Origin: an uncultured Veillonellaceae bacterium
GTDB lineage: Bacteria; Bacillota; Negativicutes; Selenomonadales; Selenomonadaceae
Length of the DNA: 55,383 bases
Direction of reading: 5' to 3'
Assembly: GCA_902773295.1 (NCBI GenBank)
Contig: CACYDT010000091.1
Coordinates: 1 to 55,383, forward strand
The notes beneath the pieces were generated by a model, which was not told where the DNA came from, searched no databases, and saw only the letters and a list, made by a program, of their open reading frames with translations. This document shows, one piece after another, positions 34,676 to 44,239 of this stretch. The position numbers were made by a program, and so were the translations under genes. Each line of letters opens with the position of its first letter. The stretch's first letter is position 1.

Positions 34676-37183
34676 TCATCCTTTCTCCCGGGAATCCCTC
34701 TTCCCCAAACGTTCCTGCAATTTCCTCTTCAGCATGGACTGGAATTCATCCGCCCCGCTTCGGAATGTCACCTCAACGCAAATGACATAGATGGGGATCG
34801 CCCATTTCGCCTGAACGACCTCCACCGGAATTTTCACGGCATCCTTTTCCGTGACAACAATAGCCTCCACATCCTGAGCCTCTGCCTGCTGCAGCACGTC
34901 CTCCATGACCTGCAGGGTGTAATCGTAATGATCCGGGTAACGCAGGCTCTCCACCACGATCGTGCCAAGATCCGACAAAGTCTGTTCAAAGGAAGCGGGA
35001 TTTCCGATGGCGGAAACCGCCATGATATGCTTTCCCCGGAATTCCGAAACATCGAGGCCCTCTCCTGAAATATTGTCGAACCATTCCACCAGTGGAATGA
35101 AGCAACGTGGCTGATGGACACTCTCAAAGATGAGTGCATCCTTGTTGTAGCGCTGCACCGCATTGCGGACATGCCCGATAGAGCCCTCCGTTGCCTGGTC
35201 TACCTTTGTCATCAGGCAGACATTCGCACGATTGATATGGGAAAGCGGCTCCCGCAAGGTTCCCCGCGGCAGAATATATCCGGTGCCGAAGGCATTGACG
35301 GCATCCACAAGAAGAATATCCAGATCCCGTTCCAGCTGCCAATGCTGGTAGCCGTCATCCATAATGACAACCTCGGCTCCGAATTTCTCCACGGCATAAC
35401 GGCCGGTCACCGAGCGCTTCGCTCCAATGAGGACGGGAATATCCGGCAGATGCTTCGCCAGCATGAACGCCTCATCCCCGGCATCCGCCGCTGTCATCTG
35501 GAGGGTCACGCCATCCGAGACAACCGCCACGTCCCCATGCCATTTCGCATGATAGCCCCGATTCAGAATGACCACACGGTACCCCATGTTCCGAATCGTG
35601 CGGGCCAGTCTCTGTGCCGTAGGCGTCTTTCCTGTTCCGCCCACCGTGATATTCCCCAGGCTGATGACGAAGCAGTCCAGCCTGTCCCGACGGAAAATCC
35701 CATGCATGTAACCCTCCAGTTTCATAGTCAGCAAGCGACTGTAAATCACGGAGAAGAGATAGAGAATGCCCATGAATACATTCAGGAAAATGCCATGGAC
35801 TTCCTTGCTGTGCACGAGATTGATGAAATAGGTCTGGAGGTTCTCCACCTTCTCTGTAGACCGCACCTTGGAAGCAAAGGCCTTCGCCTCATATTCCTCC
35901 AGCATATCCCGCAGGATCACGGCAGACTTGCGCGCTGCGCCTTTGTTCTCATTGACAATGGCAAGGGTCTCCTGCTCCATGCGCCGGCGTTCCTGCGGAT
36001 CATTGAAAAGCCTTGCCACTTTCTCGGACAATTCTTCCGCATCCTTCACCGTGATGCAGGCATTGCGTTTCGTGAAAAGGGCATGGGTGTCCTTGAAATT
36101 GAACATGTTATGCCCCACGATGATGGCCTTTCCATGAGCCGCCGGTTCCAGGATATTGTGCCCGCCATGGGAGATCAGGCTCCCTCCCACATAGATGACA
36201 TCCCCAATGCTGTAGACCTTCCCGAGTTCCCCGATGGTATTGAGGATGACGATATCATGCCCCGTCGCCGGGTGTTCCTGGAGCTCCGTACGCGTTGCCA
36301 CCTGAAAGCCGGCAGACTTGCAGATATGGGTGACCTCCATAGTCCTTAAAAGCTCCCGCGGCGCTATGACCAGTTTTGCCCCCGGATGGCTCTCCCTCAG
36401 CACACGAAAAGCCTGGAGAACAAACTGTTCCTCCCCCCGATGCGTGCTTCCTGCCAGGAAGATCCCATCATTGTCAGAAAGCCCCATATCTTCCAGGATT
36501 TGGCGCTTCTCTTCCGGAGATACGTCCGTATAGGTCTGGTCAAACTTCGTGTTGCCCGTGATGGTCACGAGTTCCGGCGGCGCTCCCAGGCGCTTGATAT
36601 AATCCGCATCAATGGGGGACTGCATGGCAAACTTCGTCATGGTGCCGATCATATCGGAAAGCATGCTCTTAAGGTACTTGTACCTCTTCACGCTCTTGTC
36701 GCTGATGCGCCCGTTCACCATCATGACGGGAACCTTGAGTTCCCGCGCTGTTTTGAGGAAATTCGGCCACATCTCCGTCTCCACGGGCAGGAACACCCTG
36801 GGATGGATGCGCCGCAGGACACGCCCTGCCATCCATGGAAAATCCAGCGGATAGTAGATGATGCTGTCCGCATCCTTGATGATGCGGTTCGCCATCTCGT
36901 AGCCGCTCGTGGTGACCACCGACACCAGGATGGGGCTCTTGGGGAATTCCCTGCGGAATTCCTTGATGAGCGGGCTCGTCGCCACAATCTCGCCCACGGA
37001 TGCGGCATGCACCCATATGCAATTCTTCTTTTCCACCTTGTCCAATGCATGGGGAGGAAAAATCCCGAAAACGCTTTGCCGTATGCGCTCCAGGAAGCCT
37101 CTCTCCCGCGTCGCCCGCACCAAAAAAATCAACAAAATCGGTATGACCAGGACGATCGCGGCGATATTATATAGTAATTGCAT
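34676..37183 (-). CDS. waaA-lpxK: Fused Kdo transferase and tetraacyldisaccharide 4'-kinase (WaaA-LpxK)
   Basis: 835 residues from the ATG at 37183 (GAGAGGGAAAG upstream); the longer frame to 37345 would run into msbA. Residues 1 to about 430 are WaaA/KdtA, with a membrane anchor, VHAASVGEIVATSPLI, FLPVETEMWPNF, AGSTHRGEE, VGGSLISHGGHNILEPA and VGHNMFNF. From about 455 a membrane segment (EVHGIFLNVFMGILYLFSVI) begins LpxK, whose P-loop GGTGKTPTAQ is near 514; RGYHAKW, VIMDDGYQHWQL and VTEKDAVK follow. One protein would thus phosphorylate the lipid A disaccharide and add Kdo. No stop or frameshift lies at the join. Confidence 0.95.
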   Translation of the reverse strand: MQLLYNIAAIVLVIPILLIFLVRATRERGFLERIRQSVFGIFPPHALDKVEKKNCIWVHAASVGEIVATSPLIKEFRREFPKSPILVSVVTTSGYEMANRIIKDADSIIYYPLDFPWMAGRVLRRIHPRVFLPVETEMWPNFLKTARELKVPVMMVNGRISDKSVKRYKYLKSMLSDMIGTMTKFAMQSPIDADYIKRLGAPPELVTITGNTKFDQTYTDVSPEEKRQILEDMGLSDNDGIFLAGSTHRGEEQFVLQAFRVLRESHPGAKLVIAPRELLRTMEVTHICKSAGFQVATRTELQEHPATGHDIVILNTIGELGKVYSIGDVIYVGGSLISHGGHNILEPAAHGKAIIVGHNMFNFKDTHALFTKRNACITVKDAEELSEKVARLFNDPQERRRMEQETLAIVNENKGAARKSAVILRDMLEEYEAKAFASKVRSTEKVENLQTYFINLVHSKEVHGIFLNVFMGILYLFSVIYSRLLTMKLEGYMHGIFRRDRLDCFVISLGNITVGGTGKTPTAQRLARTIRNMGYRVVILNRGYHAKWHGDVAVVSDGVTLQMTAADAGDEAFMLAKHLPDIPVLIGAKRSVTGRYAVEKFGAEVVIMDDGYQHWQLERDLDILLVDAVNAFGTGYILPRGTLREPLSHINRANVCLMTKVDQATEGSIGHVRNAVQRYNKDALIFESVHQPRCFIPLVEWFDNISGEGLDVSEFRGKHIMAVSAIGNPASFEQTLSDLGTIVVESLRYPDHYDYTLQVMEDVLQQAEAQDVEAIVVTEKDAVKIPVEVVQAKWAIPIYVICVEVTFRSGADEFQSMLKRKLQERLGKRDSREKG

Positions 37184-37196
37184 CTTCTTTCCCTCT

Positions 37197-38921
37197 CTAT
37201 GCCTTGCCAAACTGGATATGGTAGAGATTGCTGTACAGGCCGCCCTTTTCAAGCAGTTCCTCATGAGTACCATGCTCATGGATCTGCCCGTTGTCGATGA
37301 CATAAATCTGATTTGCCTCAAATACTGTGGACAGACGATGAGCAATCACAAAGGAAGTCCTTCCCACCATGAGCTTGTCCAGCGCCGCCTGCACGACTTT
37401 CTCGCTCTCCGTATCCAATGCCGAGGTCGCCTCATCCAGAATGAGGATCCGAGGATTCTTGAGGATCGCCCGTGCGATGGAAATACGCTGGCGCTGCCCA
37501 CCGGAGAGATTCAGGCCGCGCTCCCCTATCTGAGTATCATACCCGTCCGGCATTTCACGGATAAAGGCATCTGCATTCGCCGCTTTCGCAGCAGCCTCTA
37601 CCTCCTCGTCCGTGGCATCCAGCCGGCCGTAGCGGATATTCTCCCGCACCGTGCTGCTGAACAGCATGGTCTCCTGAGGCACAATGCCAATCTGCTGGCG
37701 CAGGGACTCCACTGTGACATCGCGGATGTCATGCCCATCGATGAGGATGGAGCCCTCCGATACATCGTAAAAACGAGGAATCAGGTTCGCAATCGTGGAT
37801 TTCCCCGCTCCGCTGGGTCCCACAAAAGCAATCATCTGTCCCGGCTGAACTTCCAGTGAAACATGCTGCAAAGCCGGAACGCCTTCCTTATACCCAAAGC
37901 TGACATCTTTGACTGTCACATGCCCCTGGATTGCCGGGAGATCTGCAGCCCCCGGCCTGTTGCTCACAGTTTCCTCCAAGTCAATCACGGCAAACACGCG
38001 GTCTACCGCAGCCATGGCCTTCTGTATATTCCCATAGACCCTGGACAGACGCTTCACGGGATTGGCAAGGTTCACTGCATAGGTCAGGAATGCCACAAGG
38101 GCGCCTGCCGTAATATCGCCATTGACCACCTCGTAGCCGCCAAACCAGACAATGAGCGTGACCGCCACGGCCGCCAGGAACTCCACCGTTGGGGTCAGGA
38201 GGCTCTTCAGCTGCACATTTTTCATTGCCGCCTGGAAGTTCAGCTCGTTCTGACGGCAAAAGCGCTGGATTTCATAATCCTCCCGCACAAAGGACTTCAC
38301 CACGCGTATCGCGGAAATGCTCTCCTGCAGCAGGGAAGTGATATCTGCCAGGCGTTCCTGGATCACCGTGCCTGTCACCTTGATTTTCCGTCCAAACACC
38401 TTCATGGCCTGACCCACAACAGGAATCACCACCAAGGTGAGAATACTGAGCTTCCAATCGAGATATACCATCATGCCAAGAGATCCAATGAGGATGGAGC
38501 CCTCCGTGGTCATTTCAATGAGACTGTCCACCAGCGCATTCTGCAATGCATTGACATCGTTCGTGAGATAACTCATCGTCTCTCCCGTCTGGTGCCTGTC
38601 GAAATAAGAGAGCGGCATGCGCTGAAACTTGCGGAAAAGGACTTCACGCACATCGATGATCACCCGCTGGCCAATATAGGACACGAGATAGGCCTGTCCG
38701 TAATAGAACACGCCCCGGAAGAGAAATACCACAACAATGCTGACCGATATGATATTGAGCATCATCATGTTCTTCTCCGCCAGAACCTCGTCGATCATGT
38801 CCTTGATGATCCAAGGCAAATAAAGATTGGCCGACGCTGCCAGCACGATAAACACGATTGCAAAAAACAACTTGTGCAAGTAGGGGCGTATATAAGAAAG
38901 CAATCTTTTATAGTTCTTCAT
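37197..38921 (-). CDS. msbA: Lipid A export ATP-binding/permease protein
   Basis: 574 residues. Six membrane helices (about 15-310) precede an ABC domain: Walker A GPSGAGKST, signature LSGGQRQRISIAR, Walker B ILILDEATSALD and switch His in VIAHRLST. It flips Kdo-lipid A across the inner membrane. Its position between lpxB and waaA-lpxK supports that role over other ABC exporters. Confidence 0.94.
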   Translation of the reverse strand: MKNYKRLLSYIRPYLHKLFFAIVFIVLAASANLYLPWIIKDMIDEVLAEKNMMMLNIISVSIVVVFLFRGVFYYGQAYLVSYIGQRVIIDVREVLFRKFQRMPLSYFDRHQTGETMSYLTNDVNALQNALVDSLIEMTTEGSILIGSLGMMVYLDWKLSILTLVVIPVVGQAMKVFGRKIKVTGTVIQERLADITSLLQESISAIRVVKSFVREDYEIQRFCRQNELNFQAAMKNVQLKSLLTPTVEFLAAVAVTLIVWFGGYEVVNGDITAGALVAFLTYAVNLANPVKRLSRVYGNIQKAMAAVDRVFAVIDLEETVSNRPGAADLPAIQGHVTVKDVSFGYKEGVPALQHVSLEVQPGQMIAFVGPSGAGKSTIANLIPRFYDVSEGSILIDGHDIRDVTVESLRQQIGIVPQETMLFSSTVRENIRYGRLDATDEEVEAAAKAANADAFIREMPDGYDTQIGERGLNLSGGQRQRISIARAILKNPRILILDEATSALDTESEKVVQAALDKLMVGRTSFVIAHRLSTVFEANQIYVIDNGQIHEHGTHEELLEKGGLYSNLYHIQFGKA

Positions 38922-38936
38922 GGTTTCCCCCCGATA

Positions 38937-40076
38937 TCACTGTTCCGCCCGCCTTGCCAGCGCGATAATGTGCGCTGCGATCCGTGCCGTCGCCCCAGGT
39001 TCCCCGAGACGACGGCGCACTTCTGCCAGATCTTCCAGAACCTTTGCCCGATGGGCATCCCCCGGGCAAAGCATCTCAACCTCCCGGGCGATGCGAAAGG
39101 GTTCCGCATCATCCTGAAGAAGCTCCGTCTGCGCGCCCCTCCCCAAAAGGATATTGGGGAGGCCAATATGCTCGATATGCACCAGCATCCTGCCGATAAA
39201 ATAATTAAGGGCTGCCGTCCGATAAAGGATCACGCACGGCAAATCCATGAGCGCGGCTTCTATGAGAACTGTCCCGGAAGTAGCCATGGCCGCATCTGCC
39301 ACCCCCATAAGATCATAACGGCGTTCATGAACCAGCTCTGCCTGCACCTCCGTTGCAGCAAGCGCCTCATGGAGCATTGCCTCATCAATCCCATCGGCCA
39401 CAGGCAGGAAAAACCTCATATCGGGATGCCTCCGGCGCAAAAGCTCCGCAGCCTCAAGCATGACGGGAAACACCCTGCGGATTTCCTGACGGCGGCTGCC
39501 AGGCAGGAGCAGGACAACCTGATCCTGCTCTTTTATGCCAAAAAAGGAACGTGCTTCTTCCTTGGTCTGCGTCGTTTTTACGATGTCCACCAAAGGATTC
39601 CCCAGAAAGTTGACATTCGCTCCCGCTTCCTCATAAGGCTTGGCCTCAAAGGGAAAAATAGGGACGATCTCATTGGCAAATGCCGCATATTCCCTAGCTC
39701 TTCCCTTCCGCCAGGCCCACGCCGCCGGCGGTATATAGGAAAATACGGGAATCCCCATCTTCCTCGCCCGTTTCGCCAGCCTCGAATTGAAATCCGGAAA
39801 ATCTATGATCACAAGAAGATCCGGCTTTTCATCACGCATGGAATCCGTCAGAGCATCCAGAAGCTTCCAGACCCGGCGAAGGCTCATGACAACTTCCAGG
39901 ACGCCCATGATATTGTAGCTCTGGAATTTTCTCCAAAGGCGTACCCCCTGCTCTTCCATGCGCTCACCGCCAAACCCCACGAGCTCGATTCCCGGATCCT
40001 GCCGTTTGATTTCCGCCGCCAATTGCGCGCCGTGCAGGTCACCCGAAGCCTCACCGGCTGACAGCATGATTTTCAC
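38937..40076 (-). CDS. lpxB: Lipid A disaccharide synthase
   Basis: 379 residues from a GTG at 40076, with GGGGGAG 5 bases upstream. The protein then begins MKIMLSAGEASGDLHGAQLA, as the family does; a start at 40121 lacks a site. It has LVIIDFPDFNSRLAK, FSYIPPAAWAWRKGRA, LLPGSRRQEIRR and a C-terminal ATSGTVLIEAALMDLPCVILYR. It joins UDP-diacylglucosamine and lipid X. A terminator-like hairpin separates it from lpxI. Confidence 0.96.
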   Translation of the reverse strand: MKIMLSAGEASGDLHGAQLAAEIKRQDPGIELVGFGGERMEEQGVRLWRKFQSYNIMGVLEVVMSLRRVWKLLDALTDSMRDEKPDLLVIIDFPDFNSRLAKRARKMGIPVFSYIPPAAWAWRKGRAREYAAFANEIVPIFPFEAKPYEEAGANVNFLGNPLVDIVKTTQTKEEARSFFGIKEQDQVVLLLPGSRRQEIRRVFPVMLEAAELLRRRHPDMRFFLPVADGIDEAMLHEALAATEVQAELVHERRYDLMGVADAAMATSGTVLIEAALMDLPCVILYRTAALNYFIGRMLVHIEHIGLPNILLGRGAQTELLQDDAEPFRIAREVEMLCPGDAHRAKVLEDLAEVRRRLGEPGATARIAAHIIALARRAEQ

Positions 40077-40131
40077 GGATACTCCCCCTACCCATACTCT
40101 AGCATCATCCCCAAAAGCCACCGCCGCTACG

Positions 40132-40169
40132 AAGAAAAGACGCGTGGATTGGGAAATCCGCCGCGTCTT
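40132..40169 (-). terminator. Terminator between lpxI and lpxB
   Basis: On the minus strand AAGACGCGGCGGATT pairs, with a small bulge, with AATCCACGCGTCTT, followed by TTTCTTCG. It may limit read-through from the lpxD-lpxI genes to lpxB; no strong new promoter is seen before lpxB, so it is probably partial. Confidence 0.65.
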
Positions 40170-40181
40170 ACAGATCCTTTC

Positions 40182-40985
40182 TCACAAGGCCGCGATTGTG
40201 ATATCATTCGCTTCTGCCAGGGCCAGAACCTTCTCCCGTTCCACCAGCAACGTCTTGTCTGCCTCAATAGCCAGGGCAGATGCCTTGACGGAAACCATAT
40301 TCTCAATCGTCTTGAGCCCCACGGTAGGAACATCGAAGCGATTGTCCTGCTGAGGCTTCGATACCTTGGCAACGACAGCGCCGCCATTGGCAAGTTTCCC
40401 GCCTCTCAGGATGCAGGCATCCGTTCCCTCAATGGCCTCCATTGCCATGACTGCCAGATCCTTCACCACCACGGTCTGCCCCACATCAAGACGGCCGAGC
40501 TCCTTTGCCATGCGAAAGCCGAACTCCATATCCGTCTTCTCTCTTGCCGTAGGTTCCCGTTTCGTGATGACGCCACGATGCGGCATGAGCTTGCGGATCA
40601 GCAATGTCTGGTCAAAAGCCTCCATCCCTGCCTTGGCCAGCTCTCTCACAAACATCATCATGATGGTGTCATCGCTGCGATCCGGCAGGGACATAATAAG
40701 CTGCATCATGCGCGCATCAGGCGTCATCTTTGCGTTGAAAAGGAGCTCCTTTGTCACCTTCCCAATGATGGTAACCTTCCTGATATCCTTTTCCTTCAAA
40801 TAATTCAGGATTGCATCCAGATGAGCAACACTGATCTCCTTGTACTCCGATGCAAAATCGGCAAGCTCCGGATCCGTGTCCGGCAACAAGGCCACCGCAT
40901 ATACCTCATACCCCAATGCCTTTGCAGCCCTGGCGCATTCCACCGGCAGCCTTCCAATGCCGGACAGCAATCCAATCCTCTCCAT
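40182..40985 (-). CDS. lpxI: UDP-2,3-diacylglucosamine pyrophosphatase LpxI
   Basis: 267 residues from the ATG at 40985, with GGGAGG 7 bases upstream. Family segments: MERIGLLSGIGRLPVECARA, KEISVAHLDAILNYLKEKDI, TKRE(P) near 155 and the C-terminal domain with GQTVVVKDLAVMAMEAIEGTDACILRGG and QDNRFDVPTVGLKTIENM. It makes lipid X from UDP-diacylglucosamine, replacing LpxH. It lies between lpxA and lpxB. Confidence 0.94.
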   Translation of the reverse strand: MERIGLLSGIGRLPVECARAAKALGYEVYAVALLPDTDPELADFASEYKEISVAHLDAILNYLKEKDIRKVTIIGKVTKELLFNAKMTPDARMMQLIMSLPDRSDDTIMMMFVRELAKAGMEAFDQTLLIRKLMPHRGVITKREPTAREKTDMEFGFRMAKELGRLDVGQTVVVKDLAVMAMEAIEGTDACILRGGKLANGGAVVAKVSKPQQDNRFDVPTVGLKTIENMVSVKASALAIEADKTLLVEREKVLALAEANDITIAAL

Positions 40986-41001
40986 ACTCGCGACCTCCCA
41001 A

Positions 41002-41814
41002 TCAATCATTGTTGCGGCGCTCACGGCAGATGCCGCGCTCCGCGTTCCTCAGGAACCGCAGGAAATGCTCTACTTCCTCGCTGGAATCGACTTCCTGCTC
41101 AATTACTGCAATGGCCTCCGCGAGTGTCAATCCTGAACGATACAATATCTTATATGCTTTCTTGATGCTGCGTCGGATTTCCAGCGGAATCCCGGCCCTG
41201 GAAATCCCCACGCTGTTGAGCCCGACCACTTTTGCCGGATGCCCGTCGACAATCGTATAGGGCACGACATCCTGCACAAGCTTCGTCATGCCGCCTACCA
41301 TAGCATTGCGGCCGATCTTCACAAACTGATGGATGCCTGCCATGCCGCCGATGACAACGCGATCCTCCACAATGGCATGACCCGCGATGCCTGCCATATT
41401 TGACATGATAACGTGGTTCCCCAAAATGCAGTTATGAGCCACATGGGTAAGAGCCATCAGAAGGCAGTCGCTCCCGACACGGGTTTCTTCCCCCTCGCCG
41501 GCTGCACGATGGATGGTGACGCCCTCTCGGATGACTGTCCGGTCACCGATAAAAGTATAACTTTTCTCTCCCTTGTATTTCAAGTCCTGGGGAACCTCGC
41601 CCACCGAAGCTCCCTGGAAAATCCGGCACCCCTTGCCAATACTCGTCCAGCCGGAAATGACCACATGAGGGCCGATCCACGTCCCCTCGCCGATTTCGAC
41701 ATTCTCTCCGATCACGGAATACGGGCCAATCTCAACATTCTTGCCAATCTTCGCTCCGGGGGAAATCACCGCTGTTTCATGTATATATGCCAGAACCTTG
41801 CTGTCTACGCCCAT
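41002..41814 (-). CDS. lpxA: UDP-N-acetylglucosamine acyltransferase
   Basis: 270 residues from the ATG at 41814 (AAGGAG about 9 bases upstream); ATGs at 41838 and 41856 are less likely. The left-handed beta-helix of hexapeptide repeats (IHETAVISPGAKIGKNVEIG...) contains the catalytic His in LTHVAHNCILGNHVIMSN, and a helical C-terminal domain follows. It starts lipid A synthesis by adding a 3-hydroxyacyl chain. Confidence 0.96.
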   Translation of the reverse strand: MGVDSKVLAYIHETAVISPGAKIGKNVEIGPYSVIGENVEIGEGTWIGPHVVISGWTSIGKGCRIFQGASVGEVPQDLKYKGEKSYTFIGDRTVIREGVTIHRAAGEGEETRVGSDCLLMALTHVAHNCILGNHVIMSNMAGIAGHAIVEDRVVIGGMAGIHQFVKIGRNAMVGGMTKLVQDVVPYTIVDGHPAKVVGLNSVGISRAGIPLEIRRSIKKAYKILYRSGLTLAEAIAVIEQEVDSSEEVEHFLRFLRNAERGICRERRNND

Positions 41815-41959
41815 CTGCTCCAACTCCTTCCACCTCATGCTTCCATATATTCTCAATCCAGCCGCAAAAACTCATATTTGGCGCCATCACATCAAATACA
41901 GGAATTTTACGAGGTGAACTAAGATTAGACTCCCTTTTTCTTATGGAAAACAGGTTCTC

Positions 41960-42400
41960 TCAAACGGTATCCGGTCGTTTCAAGGCAAACTTGAAGTCGG
42001 CAGACGCAACGAGAGTATCATCCACATAAGCATCGGCATGCAAGGTGCCGAAATCCCCGCGCACACGGACAAGCTCCGCCTTTGTGACTACCTGATCCCC
42101 CGGAACCACAGGCCGCTTGAATTTCACGTTTTCCATGCCGCCAAACAGAGCAATCTTGCCACGATGCTCCTCCGGATAGAGCATGGCAACCCCCCCTACC
42201 TGAGCCATGGCTTCCAGCAGCAATACCCCGGGCATGATAGGATGATCCGGAAAGTGGCCGCGGAACTGAGGCTCCATCATGGTGACATTCTTGATGCCCA
42301 CGGCTGACTTGAACGGCACCAGATCGATGATGCGGTCAACGAGGAGCATAGGGGGACGATGCGGCAATATTTTCTGGATTTCATTGATATCTAAAACCAT
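41960..42400 (-). CDS. fabZ: 3-hydroxyacyl-ACP dehydratase FabZ
   Basis: 146 residues from the ATG at 42400 with GAAGGAAG upstream. Hot-dog fold with LPHRPPMLLVDRI, FRGHFPDHPIMPGVLLLEAMAQ (catalytic His and Glu), and GMENVKFKRPVVPGDQ. It dehydrates 3-hydroxyacyl-ACP in fatty acid synthesis and competes with LpxA for the same substrate. It keeps its usual place between lpxC and lpxA. Confidence 0.96.
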   Translation of the reverse strand: MVLDINEIQKILPHRPPMLLVDRIIDLVPFKSAVGIKNVTMMEPQFRGHFPDHPIMPGVLLLEAMAQVGGVAMLYPEEHRGKIALFGGMENVKFKRPVVPGDQVVTKAELVRVRGDFGTLHADAYVDDTLVASADFKFALKRPDTV

Positions 42401-42416
42401 TTTTCTTCCTTCTTCC

Positions 42417-43265
42417 TCAAAATCCAATTTGGAGTTCTCTATCTAAACCTGCAATTTTTTTTGCCAAGGCAGTATTCAATGCATGCCCTGATGCTGCTGC
42501 AATCACATGCCCCCGCACAACACCTGCGAGCCTGAGATCTCCGATAACATCCACGATTTTGTGGCGGACCAGTTCATCCTTGAATCGGAGCTTGTTGAGC
42601 CAGCCTTCGTCATTATATACAATGACGCTCTCCAAAGTTCCGCCCAGACCAAGACCCATCCGGCGCAATGCCTCAATCTCCTTCTCATAGGCAATGGTGC
42701 GGGCAGGCGCGATCTCCCTGTGGTAGGTCTCCTCGTCCACATGAAAATCCCCATACTGCACTCCAATCAGGGGATGCGGGTTGAGCGATGTAAAGGTCAC
42801 GCGAAGGCCATCATAAGGAAGCACCAGGATAAAACGCCCATCTTGCGGATCATCCACCCGCAATACCCTGTCAATGACCACTTCCTGCCTGGCAACCTCC
42901 AGCTCCTGACGGCCTGCCTTCCTCATGAGATCAAAAAACGCCAGCGCACTCCCATCCGCCACAGGCGGTTCCTCCGCATCCATCTCAATATAGCAGTTAT
43001 CGATGCCAAGTGCATGAAAAGCACTCATGAGATGCTCGATGGTAAAGACCTTCACCCCATGTTCTTCCAATGTCGTTGCCCGGATGGTGGATGTAACATT
43101 TTCAGCGACTGCCCGGATCATTGGGCGATGGGGCAGATCCACCCGCACAAATACCAATCCCGTATCTGCAGGTGCAGGCTTCAGCGTCATGCGTACCTCA
43201 CGGCCAGAATGGAGTCCCACGCCAGCATAGGATGCCTCTCTAACCAAGGTTGTCTGAAATTGCAA
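42417..43265 (-). CDS. lpxC: UDP-3-O-acyl-N-acetylglucosamine deacetylase
   Basis: 282 residues from a TTG at 43265. GAGAGGGGG lies about 9 bases upstream and the protein then reads MQFQTTLVREASYAGVGLHSG; starts further up overlap the preceding gene. The zinc and catalytic residues lie in FTIEHLMSAFHALGIDNCYIEMDAEEPPVADGSA and in RHKIVDVIGDLRLAG...RGHVIAAASGHALN. It catalyses the committed step of lipid A synthesis. In Negativicutes LpxC stands alone, not fused to FabZ, as here. Confidence 0.95.
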   Translation of the reverse strand: MQFQTTLVREASYAGVGLHSGREVRMTLKPAPADTGLVFVRVDLPHRPMIRAVAENVTSTIRATTLEEHGVKVFTIEHLMSAFHALGIDNCYIEMDAEEPPVADGSALAFFDLMRKAGRQELEVARQEVVIDRVLRVDDPQDGRFILVLPYDGLRVTFTSLNPHPLIGVQYGDFHVDEETYHREIAPARTIAYEKEIEALRRMGLGLGGTLESVIVYNDEGWLNKLRFKDELVRHKIVDVIGDLRLAGVVRGHVIAAASGHALNTALAKKIAGLDRELQIGF

Positions 43266-43303
43266 CCAATGTTCCCCCTCTCCATGGAAATCATCATTCC
43301 CTC

Positions 43304-44221
43304 TTATTTTACCGAACAATCGCCATTCGCGCAAGAGCTGTCTTGATGCCATTCTTCCCGCATGGATTTCCAGCGATCATGCAGCCAGAACCATTCTTCC
43401 GGATATTTGCGGATATGATCCTCGGTAATCTTCACGATTTCCTGTGTTGTGCGACGAATATCCTCACGCCGGTTTTTCGTGCGCTCCACATGGATTGGCG
43501 GCAGGATGGACACGTGATGCATCCCTGCCCCATCCCGATGGATGAAGCCCGGAAAGATAGGAACATTCTTGAAGCGGGCCATGGTTGCCGCTCCAACGGC
43601 ACAACTCGTGGGACGCTGAAAAAAATCCAGGACAATGCCGTCATGCAGGCTGACATCCTGATCCATGATCAGACCGATGAACCATCCCTCCGCGAGCATG
43701 TCATACATTTCCCGCACATCCGATCGATACGTGATATGCATGCCAATAAGGGTGCGCTGTTCATTGATGAAGCGGTCAAAACCTTCTGCCCTTTGTTTCT
43801 TCGCCACCCCCACAAGGGGGATTCCGGCCTGGGCAATAGCCCCGCCCTGCAGTTCCCAGTTCCCGCAGTGAGCCGAGACCAGGATACCGCCCTTTCCCTC
43901 GCCGGATTCCATGGCTCTGCGGACATGTTCCGCGCCGTCTATGGAAACATAATCCTCCTTATGCTCCTTGATGACGGAAAAGCGCAAGAACTCCATGAGC
44001 ATCGGTCCGAAGCGGGTCACGCTTGCCTTCGCGATGCGTTCCGCCTCCCGCTCATCCACACCCAGGCAGAGCATGATGTTCTCCTTTGCCAATGCCTTGC
44101 GCCACTTCGGCACAAAAAGCCAGCTGACAGCCCCCAGCACTGCACCGGCGGCCTCTGCCACGCTTCGTGGCAAAAGACAGGCAATCCAGCTCGCAAAACG
44201 GGCAAAATAATATGATACCAT
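43304..44221 (-). CDS. Lipid A late acyltransferase (LpxL/HtrB family), copy 2
   Basis: 305 residues from the ATG at 44221; an in-frame TTG at 44233 directly abuts the AAGGA site, so is less likely. It has a membrane anchor, the catalytic HCGNWE (about 120) and LIMDQDVSLHDGIVLDFFQRPTS, then a C-terminal YPEEWFWLHDRWKS. It is distinct from copy 1 at 30628 and sits between lpxD and lpxC. Three Cys cluster near its C-terminus (DSSCANGDCSVK). Confidence 0.92.
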   Translation of the reverse strand: MVSYYFARFASWIACLLPRSVAEAAGAVLGAVSWLFVPKWRKALAKENIMLCLGVDEREAERIAKASVTRFGPMLMEFLRFSVIKEHKEDYVSIDGAEHVRRAMESGEGKGGILVSAHCGNWELQGGAIAQAGIPLVGVAKKQRAEGFDRFINEQRTLIGMHITYRSDVREMYDMLAEGWFIGLIMDQDVSLHDGIVLDFFQRPTSCAVGAATMARFKNVPIFPGFIHRDGAGMHHVSILPPIHVERTKNRREDIRRTTQEIVKITEDHIRKYPEEWFWLHDRWKSMREEWHQDSSCANGDCSVK

Positions 44222-44239
44222 GAATCTGCCCAATCCTTC

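Noticed and set aside
37184..37345. 54-residue N-terminal extension of WaaA-LpxK
   Set aside because: It lies inside msbA and lacks a ribosome site; the ATG at 37183 has one and matches the family start.
37863..40061. 732-codon plus-strand frame across msbA and lpxB
   Set aside because: Antisense shadow; the lpxB and msbA motifs are on the other strand.
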